A stretch of DNA of 64,000 bases, from contig CM074764.1 in the NCBI GenBank assembly GCA_037355855.1, forward strand, positions 1,798,001 to 1,862,000, given 5' to 3'. Each line of letters opens with the position of its first letter. Positions within the stretch are counted from its first letter, which is position 1. Below are positions 9,694 to 18,971 of this stretch, in pieces. Under the pieces are notes generated by a model that saw nothing but the letters and a program-made list of their open reading frames with translations, was not told where the DNA came from and made no database searches. The position numbers were made by a program, and so were the translations under genes. This DNA comes from Pseudo-nitzschia pungens. Lineage: Eukaryota; Bacillariophyta; Bacillariophyceae; Bacillariales; Bacillariaceae.

Positions 9694-11524
9694 TCATTCA
9701 GGCGGAGGATTGTTTTCCATCCATTCGGCATAGTACTCCTTGCCTTCTTTCGCTGCCTTTTGCTGCTCGCGATAGTATACAGCTTTATCTACCGGTGACG
9801 CTGCGTGACGACGCTGTGCCAAATTTTCAGCTTTCCGTTTTTGTCGAACCTGTTCCGTTTGGCTTACTGCTCGGTTTGAGGCCTCGTTGCGTATCTGTTC
9901 ATTGGTCCTTACTTTTGGATTGGTTCTCTCAGGTCTCTCTAAAAGTGCCTTTTTGTTCGTCAGTTTGCTGGTGGGAACAGGTGGTAACAGAGGGGTGTCC
10001 GGAACAGGTGGTAGCAATGGGGTGTCCGGAACAGGTGGTAGCAATGGGGTGTCCGGAACAGGTGGTAAGGGGAGTAGGGGCTGTTCTGGGCGACCACCGC
10101 CACCGCCACCGCCGCCTGGTGGACCTCTCGGCGGCGGATCTTTTGGAGGACCTTTTGGACGACCTCGAGTATATTTATCCGAAGCAGGAGGATCAGGAGC
10201 TAAATTGTGATATTGTTTGATGTAAAATGTTAGTAATGGATGATTACTTCTTGGTTATCATAAAAACACAGATTGGTGGTGGGAACAATCACTTGCCTAG
10301 ATCCATTCTGGCAACGCCAGTAGCCAAGAGCATAGAAAGCATGTCGTCTTTGTCTTTCTGCTTGTTTGTAACCTCTTTCACAGAAGTTGCAATGGCGCAT
10401 TCCCACTTGACTCCTGGGATGTACTGAAACTTTGGATGGTCTTCGCCCTGACCATCAAACATTGGCGCTGGGAGAGAACGGAGGACAGGTTTAGCCAGCT
10501 TCAACTGAAGCTCGGTAGGACTTCGAGTGATCTTGTCATTGAAGTGAGAGTTATCGCAAGTGATTTCATCTGGGAACTGGAAGTAGATAATGCGTTGCTG
10601 CTTGAGTTCACTACGCACGATTTCCACTGCTTGGATTGAATGGGCTGCATATTGTGGATCATCTTCCATAGTGCCGGAGTACAAATTATCAATCTGGTTG
10701 AAGAACAATTTCGGGACACGAGGCATCGTAATAAAGATGCCCTTCCCGTCAACCTCAAGCCTTGCCTTGTACTTCATGTCGAGGACATCACCAATATCAA
10801 CAACGCGAATCTCAATGGACAACATATCCACGCGTTCACCATTGGAGATAATGTTGGGGACAACAATTGGTTGGACAAAAAGATTGTTCCACGATCTATC
10901 AATATCAAGATCAAAGCAATGAATGTTTTCGTTCTCTTCAGCCCAATCTGCAGACCACATTTCCACGCTGTTGTTGAATCCTCCTTAGGCGAAACGATGT
11001 GGTGGGACAATGTGAGACAATGCGAGACCAGAAAATTGCTACCACCGCCACGCTGCGTTACGTAACAGTCAATGATTTTGGAACTTACTCGACATTTCTG
11101 GGTGCAGGTTTCTTGAAAGAATAGGTGAATGTACGATCTTTGTTTGTGGAATAAATGGTGGTGGACTCTCTAAGCGGGGCTTCTTGACTGTTTGTGGTGG
11201 ACTCTCCAAGCGGGGCTTCTTGACTGTTTGTGGTGGACTCTCCAAGCGGGGCTTCTTGACTCTTTGTGGTGGAGTTACGGGGAGACACTGTGTGTGGCGG
11301 GTAGGGTTAGTATGCGTGACGATGGGGGTTGTTTTCAATTCAGGGCTTCGCAACAAAAAGTTAGCTCTGTATTTTTGAGCCAATCTTCTTTCTCTTGATC
11401 CTTTTGGAAAAGTGTTGGAATGGTAATCGCAAAAGACTCTGAATGATTCAAATTTATCAGGGTTCTGACAAAAATCGTGCACTAACTGAACGGCGAAAGC
11501 GGAAAGCTCCGTTGCTTTCGGCAT
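9694..11524 (-). CDS. 542-aa three-exon transposon protein of unknown function
   Basis: Three frames join cleanly through two introns. Exon 1 is 11524-11089 (ATG at 11524) and ends at a GTAAGT donor. Intron 1 (105 bp) ends CGCCTAAG. Exon 2 is 10983-10297. Intron 2 (97 bp) begins with the non-canonical GC donor GCAAGT and ends CAATTTAG, with a branch-like CTAAC upstream. Exon 3 is 10199-9694. Coding length is 1629 nt, exactly 543 codons. The N-terminal part (~1-65) is helical; then come three VKKPRLESPPQT repeats; the centre (~150-370) is an unrecognised globular domain starting near MWSADWAEENE; then GRPKGPPKDPPP, a Gly run and four LLPPVPDTP repeats; the end is a basic helical region. The exon model is inferred from splice signals and phase and has not been tested with RNA. 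Confidence 0.6.
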
Positions 11525-12075
11525 CAACTGGAATTATGACAGGATTGGTTGAAAACATGTTGGTGTCATCTTCACGCAGTACCACTGCTTCTCGTCTTAT
11601 CAACCTTTCATCGGTGCTCTAGAGAGAAAGAAGAAGCAACTTGCAAGAGGCCACATCGCGTTCTTGGTTGATCGTGGTCTGATGTTGTAGTTAGTAGTTA
11701 AACCTTACCGTACAATACGTCGGACTGGTTCCCCTGATTTTTGGTAGTAACTTTTGTTTACTTCGTATTATGTACGTTTAATTAGAACTGTATTTCAAAA
11801 CTCTGAATTGTAAGAGTACGGTAAGAGTGAAGTTACATCAAAATAGAGCAATTGTTGCTTGTTCCGGGTCTGGCTTAATAACCAAGGCCGCCATGCTCCG
11901 GCAGCCAAGTAGCTTATATATTTTACCGGTACCGCCACGCTCCGACCCGCCTTTCAACGGCTTTTATTTCTTATTTTTACTAAGGCCTCCATGCTTGCGC
12001 ACCCAAGTCGCTTCTACATGTTACTAGTACTGCAACTCTCAAGTACGATACCCGCATTTTCCACCTCTTAATTAA
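11525..12075. other. Non-coding spacer inside the transposon
   Basis: No gene is supported. The segment ~11881-11965 is imperfectly duplicated at ~11982-12060; both copies contain AAGGCC, CCATGCT and a CCAAGTxGCTT word. The side next to 11524 is presumably the promoter region of the three-exon gene. Confidence 0.5.
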
Positions 12076-13797
12076 TTATTTTTTTTTCTTTGAAGGTGGA
12101 TGGGCCTTTCCAAACACTTTCTTTGCGTACTCTTCCGGATCTTTGGTGTGGTAACGCCCAGCGTCCGTGTCGTTCTCCATCTCAGTAGCAATCCTCTTCA
12201 ACTGGGAAGCAAAAGGTTTCTTATACTCCTGGAAATGTTTCCCAACGAGGAACATTACGGCAGGCTTTTCTCTTTTCTTCCGGTTGTTTTCAGAAAGAAA
12301 AAGGTTTGGAACAGCCTCATCGTAGGTACCCATGAAGTGGACAGAGTAAGGTTTTTCGTCACGATCTATCTTGTCTTCCCATGTCGTGCTGTGCTGCAAG
12401 TTTTTCATATTCTTTGTAGTGACATCAAAAATCCTACGGGAAGTTCTGTCCTTGACGCTGAAATCGTTCCTTGGGGGTTCATTTGTCAGCCGCTTTCCAT
12501 TGCTACTCTTCTTGTTCTTGTTCTTGTTCTTGTTCTGGGAGACTGGGGGGTTCTTGTTCTGGGAGACTGGGTACACTACGCCGAAGTTTGAAGCTTCAGA
12601 CACTGTATCGTCATCGTGGATGCTGCTGGGCGCCACGCAGAGTGACTTTGGGGTGTTGCCATCCTCACCATCAAAATCATCGACATTAGCAAATTCGAGT
12701 TGGTCGGTCGCCCCGCAGAATGCAGGTGAGGGGCCGCCATCTTTACCACCAACGTCATTCACATTAGCCAATGGTGGTTCCTTCCTATTACGGAGTGCGC
12801 TCAAAAAAGCTGCCATTGGGCTTCCGAATGGGGGAACGATGGGAACAGAGAGATCTCGAATCGGAACATCAGCAACTGGTGGGGGTGGGGGCATGGAGTG
12901 TTGTAGAGGAGCAGTCGGTGGTGGTAGTACTTGTTTTTCAGCAGGTCGAGCAGGTAGTGGTGGCGCTTGAGGATCAATTGGTGGAATCGGGGGATTTTCA
13001 GCACGAGGTGGAGATGGAGGTGGGGGATTTTCAGCAGGAGGTGGAGGTGGGGGTTTAGTCGGAGGATGTTCGGCAGGAGGTGGAGGTGGGGGATTTTCAG
13101 CAGGAGGTGGAGGTGGAGGTGGAGTCGGAGGATGTTCAGCAGGAGGTGGAGGTGGGGGATTTTCAGCAGGAGGTGGAGGTGGAGTCGGAGGATGTTCAGC
13201 AGGAGGTGGAGGTGGGGGATTTTCAGCAGGAGGTGGAGATGGAGGTGGAGTCGGAGGATGTTCAGCAGGAGGTGGAGGTGGGGAGTCTTTTGAAGGTTGA
13301 ACCGGTGGGGATTTGAGCAGGCGGTGGATTGGGGCTGAAGGCGGTGGTGCCTTTCGGTTGTTCTTGCTAGGCTTGCGTCTCGTTGACTGTGCATAGGTCA
13401 CTTTCTTTCGGACACGGAGCTGCAATGGTTGAAGAAGGGCATCCGTGCTTTTTGGATCATTAGGGTCGTAGATGGCTGCGATTCCAGTTCGCACAATTGA
13501 AGCTTTCTGATTTACGTTGTTTCGTTTTTCATCAGTAAGTTTGCGGGATGAGCTCTCATTCGATTCTTCCTCGGCAGCAGACTCTTTCGTGCCCTCATCA
13601 GCAGACTCTTCCGTGTCCTTCCTGTCCTCATCAGAAGACTCCGTCGGGTCCTCATCAGAAGAGGACTGTTCCTTTCCCTCATCAGAAGCAGAGGCTCCCT
13701 CAGCAGCAGACACTTTCATGGTGACTCCTTTATCACTTTCCTCGGAGGCAGAAGTGGTCTTGTGACCAGCAGAAAAAAGTGTTTTAAGAAAGAACAT
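12076..13797 (-). CDS. 573-aa acidic/proline-rich transposon protein
   Basis: The ATG at 13797 is the first in the frame; a second at about residue 27 is also possible. The N-terminal ~110 residues are Ser/Glu/Asp-rich. Residues ~160-330 are a proline tract of PPPPPAEHPPTPPP and PPPPPAENPP units made by a GGTGGAGGTGG minisatellite. The C-terminal ~130 residues form a globular domain with VHFMGTYDEAVP and PAVMFLVGKHF, ending in KKKK. The same domain occurs in the frameshifted gene at 3223-4984 (IHFTAAFDEVIP / PLMTFLIGPGF), which is also acidic and proline-rich, so the two are probably related. No catalytic motif is visible. A structural or DNA-associated role in transposition is conceivable but unsupported. 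Confidence 0.65.
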   Translation of the reverse strand: MFFLKTLFSAGHKTTSASEESDKGVTMKVSAAEGASASDEGKEQSSSDEDPTESSDEDRKDTEESADEGTKESAAEEESNESSSRKLTDEKRNNVNQKASIVRTGIAAIYDPNDPKSTDALLQPLQLRVRKKVTYAQSTRRKPSKNNRKAPPPSAPIHRLLKSPPVQPSKDSPPPPPAEHPPTPPPSPPPAENPPPPPPAEHPPTPPPPPAENPPPPPPAEHPPTPPPPPPPAENPPPPPPAEHPPTKPPPPPPAENPPPPSPPRAENPPIPPIDPQAPPLPARPAEKQVLPPPTAPLQHSMPPPPPVADVPIRDLSVPIVPPFGSPMAAFLSALRNRKEPPLANVNDVGGKDGGPSPAFCGATDQLEFANVDDFDGEDGNTPKSLCVAPSSIHDDDTVSEASNFGVVYPVSQNKNPPVSQNKNKNKNKKSSNGKRLTNEPPRNDFSVKDRTSRRIFDVTTKNMKNLQHSTTWEDKIDRDEKPYSVHFMGTYDEAVPNLFLSENNRKKREKPAVMFLVGKHFQEYKKPFASQLKRIATEMENDTDAGRYHTKDPEEYAKKVFGKAHPPSKKKK

Positions 13798-14143
13798 CTT
13801 CAAAATAATGAAAATAGTCTATTCAATACAGCGTACCGGTAGCTATGATGGACTACATACTAGTAAGTGCAAACAGCGTGGACTTTTACAGTACACCCTG
13901 CGTCGACATCTACGCCCAGCGTGGAGACCCCCCCCAATCGGCACGATTCGTTGCACTATAAACCCAGCGTGGAACCCCCTCGACATGTTTGTATCGCACA
14001 TCGGCACGATTCGTTGCACTCTAAGTACCTCGCAACGCAGAGTGGCGGCTGCCGACCATTTCAATGCGCTGGCAACTCCTCACTAAATGGGGATCACTAA
14101 TCTTCAAAATAGCTTTGATTAAAATGTTTAAAAGGTACAACTA
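13798..14143. other. Non-coding spacer with a short direct repeat
   Basis: It lies between the transposase stop and the 573-aa gene start. The words CCAGCGTGGA and CGGCACGATTCGTTGCACT each occur twice (13915-14020). No gene is seen; the right part may be the promoter of the 573-aa gene or the 3' region of the transposase gene. Confidence 0.45.
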
Positions 14144-15199
14144 CTAGAGCTCAAACAATCCATGACCACTTTCAATATCGTATTGTACCAAAGTACAAAC
14201 CGATTCCATCACTGCTTGATGAACCGAATGAGGATGACGGAATTCGGTTGATAATATAGCAAATGACTTGATACGCGAGTTGAATGTTTCGTGTCTTGAC
14301 TTGGCCCGAGCTTTCAATTCTTTCACTTCTGTAGAGTCACCTTCTCGAGTAACAGAAACTGTATTGTTGTCTTCTCCTCTGTATGCACTATCAGCGATAG
14401 CTCGTTTCCCAGCTGGAATCATTGACTTCAAATTTCTGCCAGGGTTGTCCTTTGTTCCGGCACCATATCTAAAAATACTTAAATCGTGTCGACTTGCAGG
14501 AAATGGACCATTTATCCAAACAAGCCGATCGGATCTCAGAGAGATTCCCAGCTCATATGCCAGAGCAGCTCCGTGTGACTTGTGGCTGTACCATTTGCTT
14601 CCTGGATCCCTGCGAGCTTCTTGAATCCTGCAGTGTACTCCATCTACGGAGACAATGAAGACATCATCTTTGATCTCCTCATCTGAAAACCACTTGATCT
14701 TCTTCTTTTTCAAACGTTGAAAAGCAGCAGTGTACTCCTTCACCTTCGGTCCGATTGTCTCTGGGCTGAAATTCCATGGACCTTCCATCTGGACATATCT
14801 CGGATACGCCTTTAACCAATAGAGTGTGAGAAAGAAATATTTTAGATCAAACTTCTTTGCAGAAATTTCTTGTATCAAGTCCTTCACAACTTTTGAGATA
14901 GCAAGGGAGGAGACTCCATAGCACCCACGAAAGCGCCTCTCATTCCTATCGGACTTAACTTTGCGTTGTCTCTCCTCTGTGAATCCACAAAAAAGAAGTC
15001 CCTTAAGCCGCAATTCATCGACTGAATACTGAAGCTCTTGCTGCTGCTGCCACCGCCGCTGCTGCTCATGATGCTTGATCCTTTCTTTTTGCTCCTGACT
15101 CTGCTCTCGTTGTCTAGCATTTCTTCTCCTGTTCCTCGATCTTGTAGGCTCTGCATCTTGAAGAGACAGAGCCGCAAAAGAAGCTTCGAAAGAGTCCAT
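14144..15199 (-). CDS. DDE transposase, PIF/Harbinger-IS5-like
   Basis: This 351-aa protein should cut and re-insert the 8.2-15.9 kb element by acting on its inverted repeats in the nucleus. The ATG at 15199 is the first methionine in frame. Residues ~20-70 are Arg/Gln-rich. The catalytic core shows D186 (VSVDGVHC), D270 (AIADSAYRG) and E304 (SRHETFNSRIK), spaced 83 and 33 residues, with the family-typical KWYSHKSHGAALAYELGI and PASRHDLSIFR between the two Asp residues. This layout is that of DDE superfamily endonucleases near HARBI1 and IS5. No Myb-like partner is recognised in the element; one of the other three proteins might serve that purpose. The frame is intact, with all three acidic residues present. 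Confidence 0.85.
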   Translation of the reverse strand: MDSFEASFAALSLQDAEPTRSRNRRRNARQREQSQEQKERIKHHEQQRRWQQQQELQYSVDELRLKGLLFCGFTEERQRKVKSDRNERRFRGCYGVSSLAISKVVKDLIQEISAKKFDLKYFFLTLYWLKAYPRYVQMEGPWNFSPETIGPKVKEYTAAFQRLKKKKIKWFSDEEIKDDVFIVSVDGVHCRIQEARRDPGSKWYSHKSHGAALAYELGISLRSDRLVWINGPFPASRHDLSIFRYGAGTKDNPGRNLKSMIPAGKRAIADSAYRGEDNNTVSVTREGDSTEVKELKARAKSRHETFNSRIKSFAILSTEFRHPHSVHQAVMESVCTLVQYDIESGHGLFEL

Positions 15200-15308
15200 G
15201 TCGGTTCGATGAGCTCTTCTCAAAGTAGAGGTAGTGGTGATTATTTTTGTCTTGCCTCTTCCCGCAGCGTGGCGTCCTCCCCGCAAAATCGCCACTGTCG
15301 TATTGCAC

Positions 15309-15869
15309 CGTAGCGGGCTACCCGTAGTGGGCTACGAGCGACCCGTAGCGTGGCGGGTTGAGGACAAAACTTGTTGAGGACATTCGTTGAGGACAAAAGG
15401 TTGAGGACAGTTTTGTTGAGGACAAAAGGTTGAGGACAGTTTTGTTGAGGACAAAAGGTTGAGGACAACATTTTTGAGGACAGTTTTGTTGAGGACAATA
15501 AAACCATGAAAATAAAACGTGTCCGTTTCTTCCAAGTGTTCAAGCTCATGCGTTGAAGGCGAAATTCGTTGAAAATAAAGCATTATGGTCGCACATGGAA
15601 CCGTTGGATGAAGGTGCCCGCCACGCTAAGTGTCCACGTTGTCTATCCAAAATAGATGGGGGCAATTATAAAACTCACTCTATATACATATATATATACG
15701 AAGATCTCACAATGATGGGGCCCGCCACGCTAAGTGTCCACCATGGAAATCCAAAAGGGGGGGCGCGGCAAATTTTGTCCCCTTTATGATCTACAGAATG
15801 TGCGCATTACGAACGATTTGGCGCGCGCGGAAATGGAAATTAACGTTTTTTTTTTTTTCCATAATGTTC
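15309..15869 (-). repeat. Right terminal inverted repeat of the transposon
   Basis: It is the inverted partner of 8229-8805, ending CCATAATGTTC at 15869 directly before the right CAG target copy (15870-15872). The TGTCCTCAAC minisatellite and the paired CACTTAGCGTGGCGGG words are present in reverse orientation. Confidence 0.9.
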
Positions 15870-16224
15870 CAGAGGCAATGAGAGCATTACAGAGTAAGGA
15901 TTGCGGATCACTGACGTCAAAAAGTGCGTGAAGGGCACGGGCACAATAATGATCAAAATGTGTGGTAAGGTTGCTGGCAACATCCCTTGGTAGTGGGGTG
16001 GCGGCGGCAGTAGCAGGTGTGGTTTCAGTTGTGGTGGTGGGGGTGGAGGCATCAGCGATTGCCGTGTCTGCAGGAGTCTCATCGGACATGTTGTCGGATT
16101 CTTCAGAGGCTATTGGGCAATCAAAAAGAGAATGAGATGCAGTGATAATAGACCGAAGGTCTCTGTACTGATCTTGGTAGGATGCGGGGAAGGGAGCGCT
16201 TTGTCGGGTGCGTCGACGAGGCAT
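15870..16224 (-). pseudogene. gag: gag, 5' portion (interrupted by the transposon)
   Basis: This is the N-terminal ~118 residues of the family A Gag, with an ATG at 16224. It begins MPRRRTRQSAPFPASYQDQY, then a Thr/Ala/Pro-rich stretch, and ends ...LFDVSDPQSLLCNALIASG at the junction, where transposon sequence follows. The matching downstream part is 6454-8228; NALIASG continues directly into ITTWRKF once the insertion is removed. Without splicing, translation would run ~30 codons into the right TIR and stop. Confidence 0.8.
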
Positions 16225-17088
16225 AAAGGAAGTGTCGCTGTTGTCAGAGGGAACGAAGCTCGTTGTCGGGTTCGGTATGGCATAGAATGTCCGAAATTCA
16301 ATATGGTAGTATCCGGAATATAATAAGATCCAAGAACAGGGAGTTTATATGCCTGGGGAAAATACAGAGGTTATTGCAGCTGTATTCGGGAACTCAGTGG
16401 AGGTTAGATATTGCTGAGCGTTGTGTGTCGTTCGAAAGCGCCGTTGTTGTTCGAAACGCCGTTGTTGTTCAAAAAGCACCGTTGTCGCTTGAAAGACACC
16501 TTTAAAACACCGTTGTTGTTCGAAAGCGCCGTTGTCGTTCGAAAACACCGTTAAAACAGCAGTTGCTGAGCGTTGAATTGTTGTTGTTCGAAAAACGCCG
16601 TTGTTGTCGTTCGAAAAACGCCGTTGTTGTCGTTCGAAAACAACGTTCGTGCTGTGGTGTGGATAAATCCGAGAAAAGTGTATCAGGGCAAAGGAACAGT
16701 GGTATATTTGCCTGGTGGATACAGGAAGTGGATACAGCTGTATTCGGGGAATACAGATCTATCAGTGGTAGGTTATATGTTGTACTTGCGTCTCGTCGTG
16801 ACTGGAGAAATAGGTGCAGCAGCAGTAGAAGGATTTCGGAAAAATTCTTTCTCCGTCAGTTCTTGGAGTTTCGAGACGCCGTTTGTACCGTTGTATCCGA
16901 AATAACAAGGAGATTAGTAATACCTGGAACGGCCTTGCGACAGGGGGCTTGGTGTTCCAGTATAGGATTAAAACTGTAATCAGCGTCGATTCCGTCTTTC
17001 GTCGTCGTCGTCGTTGTTCCTTGTTATTTCCGTGTTGCTTGTGGATCTCCAGCTTTGCAAGCTTAAAATAAGCTTGCGACTGTTAATC
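16225..17088 (-). other. 5' leader of the family A element, with TTCGAA repeats and PBS
   Basis: The segment contains a run (16430-16660) of imperfect GCCGTTGTTGTTCGAAAA units, each centred on TTCGAA. The same kind of leader repeat appears in inverse orientation at the end of the window (63900-64000), so it is a feature of the family. In minus orientation GATTAACAGTCGCAAGCTT follows the 5' LTR at 17088-17070 and is the presumed primer-binding site. No gene is seen. Confidence 0.65.
17070..17088 (-). promoter_or_regulatory. Primer-binding site of the family A element
   Basis: GATTAACAGTCGCAAGCTT directly follows the LTR end ...TTTTAACA. Its first 12 bases are complementary to CGACTGTTAATC, which has the form of a tRNA-Asn(GUU) anticodon stem-loop rather than a tRNA 3' end. 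This suggests priming by a tRNA half, as known for Drosophila copia. The tRNA identity is inferred from the GUU anticodon in a CUGUUAA loop. Confidence 0.6.
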
Positions 17089-17523
17089 TGTTAAAATGTA
17101 GCTGAACTTAGCTCAGGGAATAAGGAGCAAGCTTGGAGATATTGCTGGTTGTAATGGCAAGGGCATGCAAACCGGTTGAGGTCCCGGTCTGTTCTGTCGA
17201 TAGTCTCGGATTCACCACTACGACCAAAGGGGAAGACAGTTGGCCGGATCTATTCTAACTACCACTTGGCACAGTCAGTTAGATCCTAGATTTGTAGTTC
17301 TACAAGGAGTTGCTCAGGGAGCAGGATGTAGGTATCAAGGTATTCAAATCAGAGTTAAACTAAAGAAGTGATGACAGCAATCTTGTTGGGGGATCGACGT
17401 TGCTGTCTTGTTGTGTTTGCTGTTTGTTTTTCGTGTACAAATTGTACATGGAAAACCCTGTAGAAAACTATTTTGCGCATAGTGCGCGTATGGAGTGGAT
17501 CATGTCACGGTTACAATTTAATA
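17089..17523 (-). repeat. 5' LTR of the family A element
   Basis: This 435-bp copy matches 5603-6040. Differences seen by eye include G/A at the ATGCAR-ACCGG word, a G/C in GGTSCCGG, a 3-bp deletion in ACCACTA(GTA)CGACC and G/A in GGATCRTGTC. The outer edge abuts the CGTGG target copy at 17524-17528. Confidence 0.9.
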
Positions 17524-17754
17524 CGTGGATGCACTTAAAGTTATGTGGAATTCGGCGTGGAAACATTTCTCGTTTAGTGAAGTTGATTAAATGTTGTGAT
17601 CGTGAAACCAAAGAATTTACGCTGAGAAACTTGTAGAGTGAATTGATGCTGAGAAACATGTCAAGTATTTCGAATGGTGTGTTCAATTGTTATGAATTCA
17701 TTAATTCCAGTTTGAAAAGTTTCAACGAATAATTTTTTAACACAAACAGACATT

Positions 17755-18315
17755 ATGTCGGGAATGAAAGCTGTAGGCGAAGATGACATGAAGGTCGTAT
17801 TCGTAAACAGACCATTGTCGACTTGGTGCGACACTCCATTTAGCTTTACTGTTGGGGAGAGAGGTTTCGGTTATTTCGATATTTTTATCGATCACTATGA
17901 TTATTGCGCGAAAGAAGGAATTCCGACGAATCGAGAAGTCAACATTAAGCTTGACACGGAGGAAACGAAGGAAACGGAGGATGGGTTCTCGGTTGTTGTC
18001 CTGTACGAAAGTAGTGGAATACAGGAATTTGAACCAAAATACAAGGTTACCTTCACTTTTGAGTTGAAGGATGTTACTAAACTTTGTTTAGATCACGAGG
18101 ATGCGAATTACATTGTCAGGTGCTACTTGGGAGACGATATCAAGCGTGAGGTCCGTATTGAGGGTTACCTGCCGGACGGGGTGAGATTGATTGTTGAAAG
18201 AGGATTTATTGTGTATGAGTTTGGAATGGAGAAGTTTAAGAAAAAAATTAAGGAGGAGTGCAGGCGTGTGACAAAAGAGCAACTTCTCGCAAGACGAAAG
18301 AGGCAACAGGCGTAA
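17755..18315 (+). CDS. Unrecognised 186-aa soluble protein
   Basis: The ATG at 17755 opens a 186-aa frame with protein-like composition and no low complexity. It has no signal peptide or membrane segment, and ends in a basic helix (FKKKIKEECRRVTKEQLLAR). A second ATG lies three codons in. I do not recognise the family. Before the retrotransposon at 5603-17523 inserted, this gene lay ~0.7 kb from the gene at 3223-4984, so the two may belong to one older unit. Downstream it runs straight into two minisatellites. The alternation of short beta-like segments (FGYFDIFIDHY, YKVTFTFELKD, VRLIVERGFIVYEFGM) suggests a small beta-rich fold; this is impression only. Confidence 0.6.
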   Translation: MSGMKAVGEDDMKVVFVNRPLSTWCDTPFSFTVGERGFGYFDIFIDHYDYCAKEGIPTNREVNIKLDTEETKETEDGFSVVVLYESSGIQEFEPKYKVTFTFELKDVTKLCLDHEDANYIVRCYLGDDIKREVRIEGYLPDGVRLIVERGFIVYEFGMEKFKKKIKEECRRVTKEQLLARRKRQQA

Positions 18316-18369
18316 AGTACAATTCGTTGAAATTAGAAAAAATCATAATGTACTAAGGGTATGATTAAA

Positions 18370-18510
18370 AAAATGAGTGACGAGTAGAGTAACGTAGAGT
18401 GGCGAGTGGAGTAATGTAGAGTGACGAGTAAAGTAATGTAGAGTGACGAGTGGAGTAATGTAGAGTGACGAGTGGAGTAGTGTAGAGTGACGAGTGGAGT
18501 AATGTAGAGC
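18370..18510. repeat. 22-bp minisatellite
   Basis: About six copies of GTAGAGTGACGAGTGGAGTAAT with small changes. Similar words occur at 5290-5395, on the other side of the retrotransposon insertion. Confidence 0.8.
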
Positions 18511-18514
18511 GCTA

Positions 18515-18710
18515 CGGCGGTACAGCGCAAAAGGGATACAGCGTTACAGCACTACAGCGCTACAGCGTTACAGCGCTACAGCGTTACAGCGTTACAGCGC
18601 TACAGCGTTACAGCGCTACAGCGCTACAGCGTTACAGCGTTACAGCGCTACAGCGCTACAGCGCTACAGCGCTACAGCGCTACAGCGCTACAGGGTTACA
18701 GGGATACAGG
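18515..18710. repeat. 8-bp GCGYTACA satellite
   Basis: An almost pure run of GCGCTACA and GCGTTACA octamers, more than 20 copies, ending in GGGTTACAGGGATACAGGG. The plus strand is strongly biased and lacks open protein-like sequence. Confidence 0.85.
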
Positions 18711-18971
18711 GAGGGCGTGTACTACAATTGCTCACTTATCACTGCAGGGGCTGGGGTATCCGGTTATAGTAGTTATTGTACACGAATGACCATACCCCGA
18801 AGGTAGCGTAATAGGGTAGCATGGTATGATAGCATAGAAATTGACCATAACCACGAAATTTTGGTAGGTAAAAATTGACTTTTCGACGTTAAAAAAAGGG
18901 CGAGGGTTGGAATTGAAAAAAAAAAACGGGGTCCTAAATAGTTTTACCAAAGAAAAATTAGAGGTACAGGG

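Larger units (their letters stand above)
8229..15869 (-). mobile_element. 7.64-kb multi-gene DNA transposon with long TIRs
   Basis: The ends are inverted copies starting GAACATTATGGAAAA, and homology continues for ~560 bp on each side. The trinucleotide CAG flanks both ends (8226-8228 and 15870-15872), and its removal restores the host gag frame exactly. It encodes a DDE transposase (14144-15199 -) and three further genes: 8946-9563 (+), 9694-11524 (-, three exons) and 12076-13797 (-). A 3-bp target duplication and the D-83-D-33-E transposase fit the PIF/Harbinger-IS5 group, although Harbinger usually duplicates TWA rather than CAG and usually has one accessory gene, not three. All genes look unbroken, so the copy may be autonomous; that is inference. 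Confidence 0.9.
5603..17523 (-). mobile_element. Gag-only LTR retrotransposon (family A), split by a DNA transposon
   Basis: Direct repeats at 5603-6040 and 17089-17523 flank the unit, and CGTGG occurs immediately outside both ends (5598-5602 and 17524-17528), as expected for a 5-bp target duplication. On the minus strand the order is 5' LTR (right), primer-binding site, leader, gag, short 3' region, 3' LTR (left). Without the nested 7.64-kb transposon the element is ~4.3 kb. It encodes only a gag-like protein, with no protease, integrase or reverse transcriptase, so it would depend on a partner in trans. The two LTRs differ by a few substitutions and one 3-bp indel, so the insertion is fairly young. 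The same LTR family recurs at 41021, 52994 and 63019. The Copia-like assignment rests on gag style and the shared primer-binding site. Confidence 0.85.
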
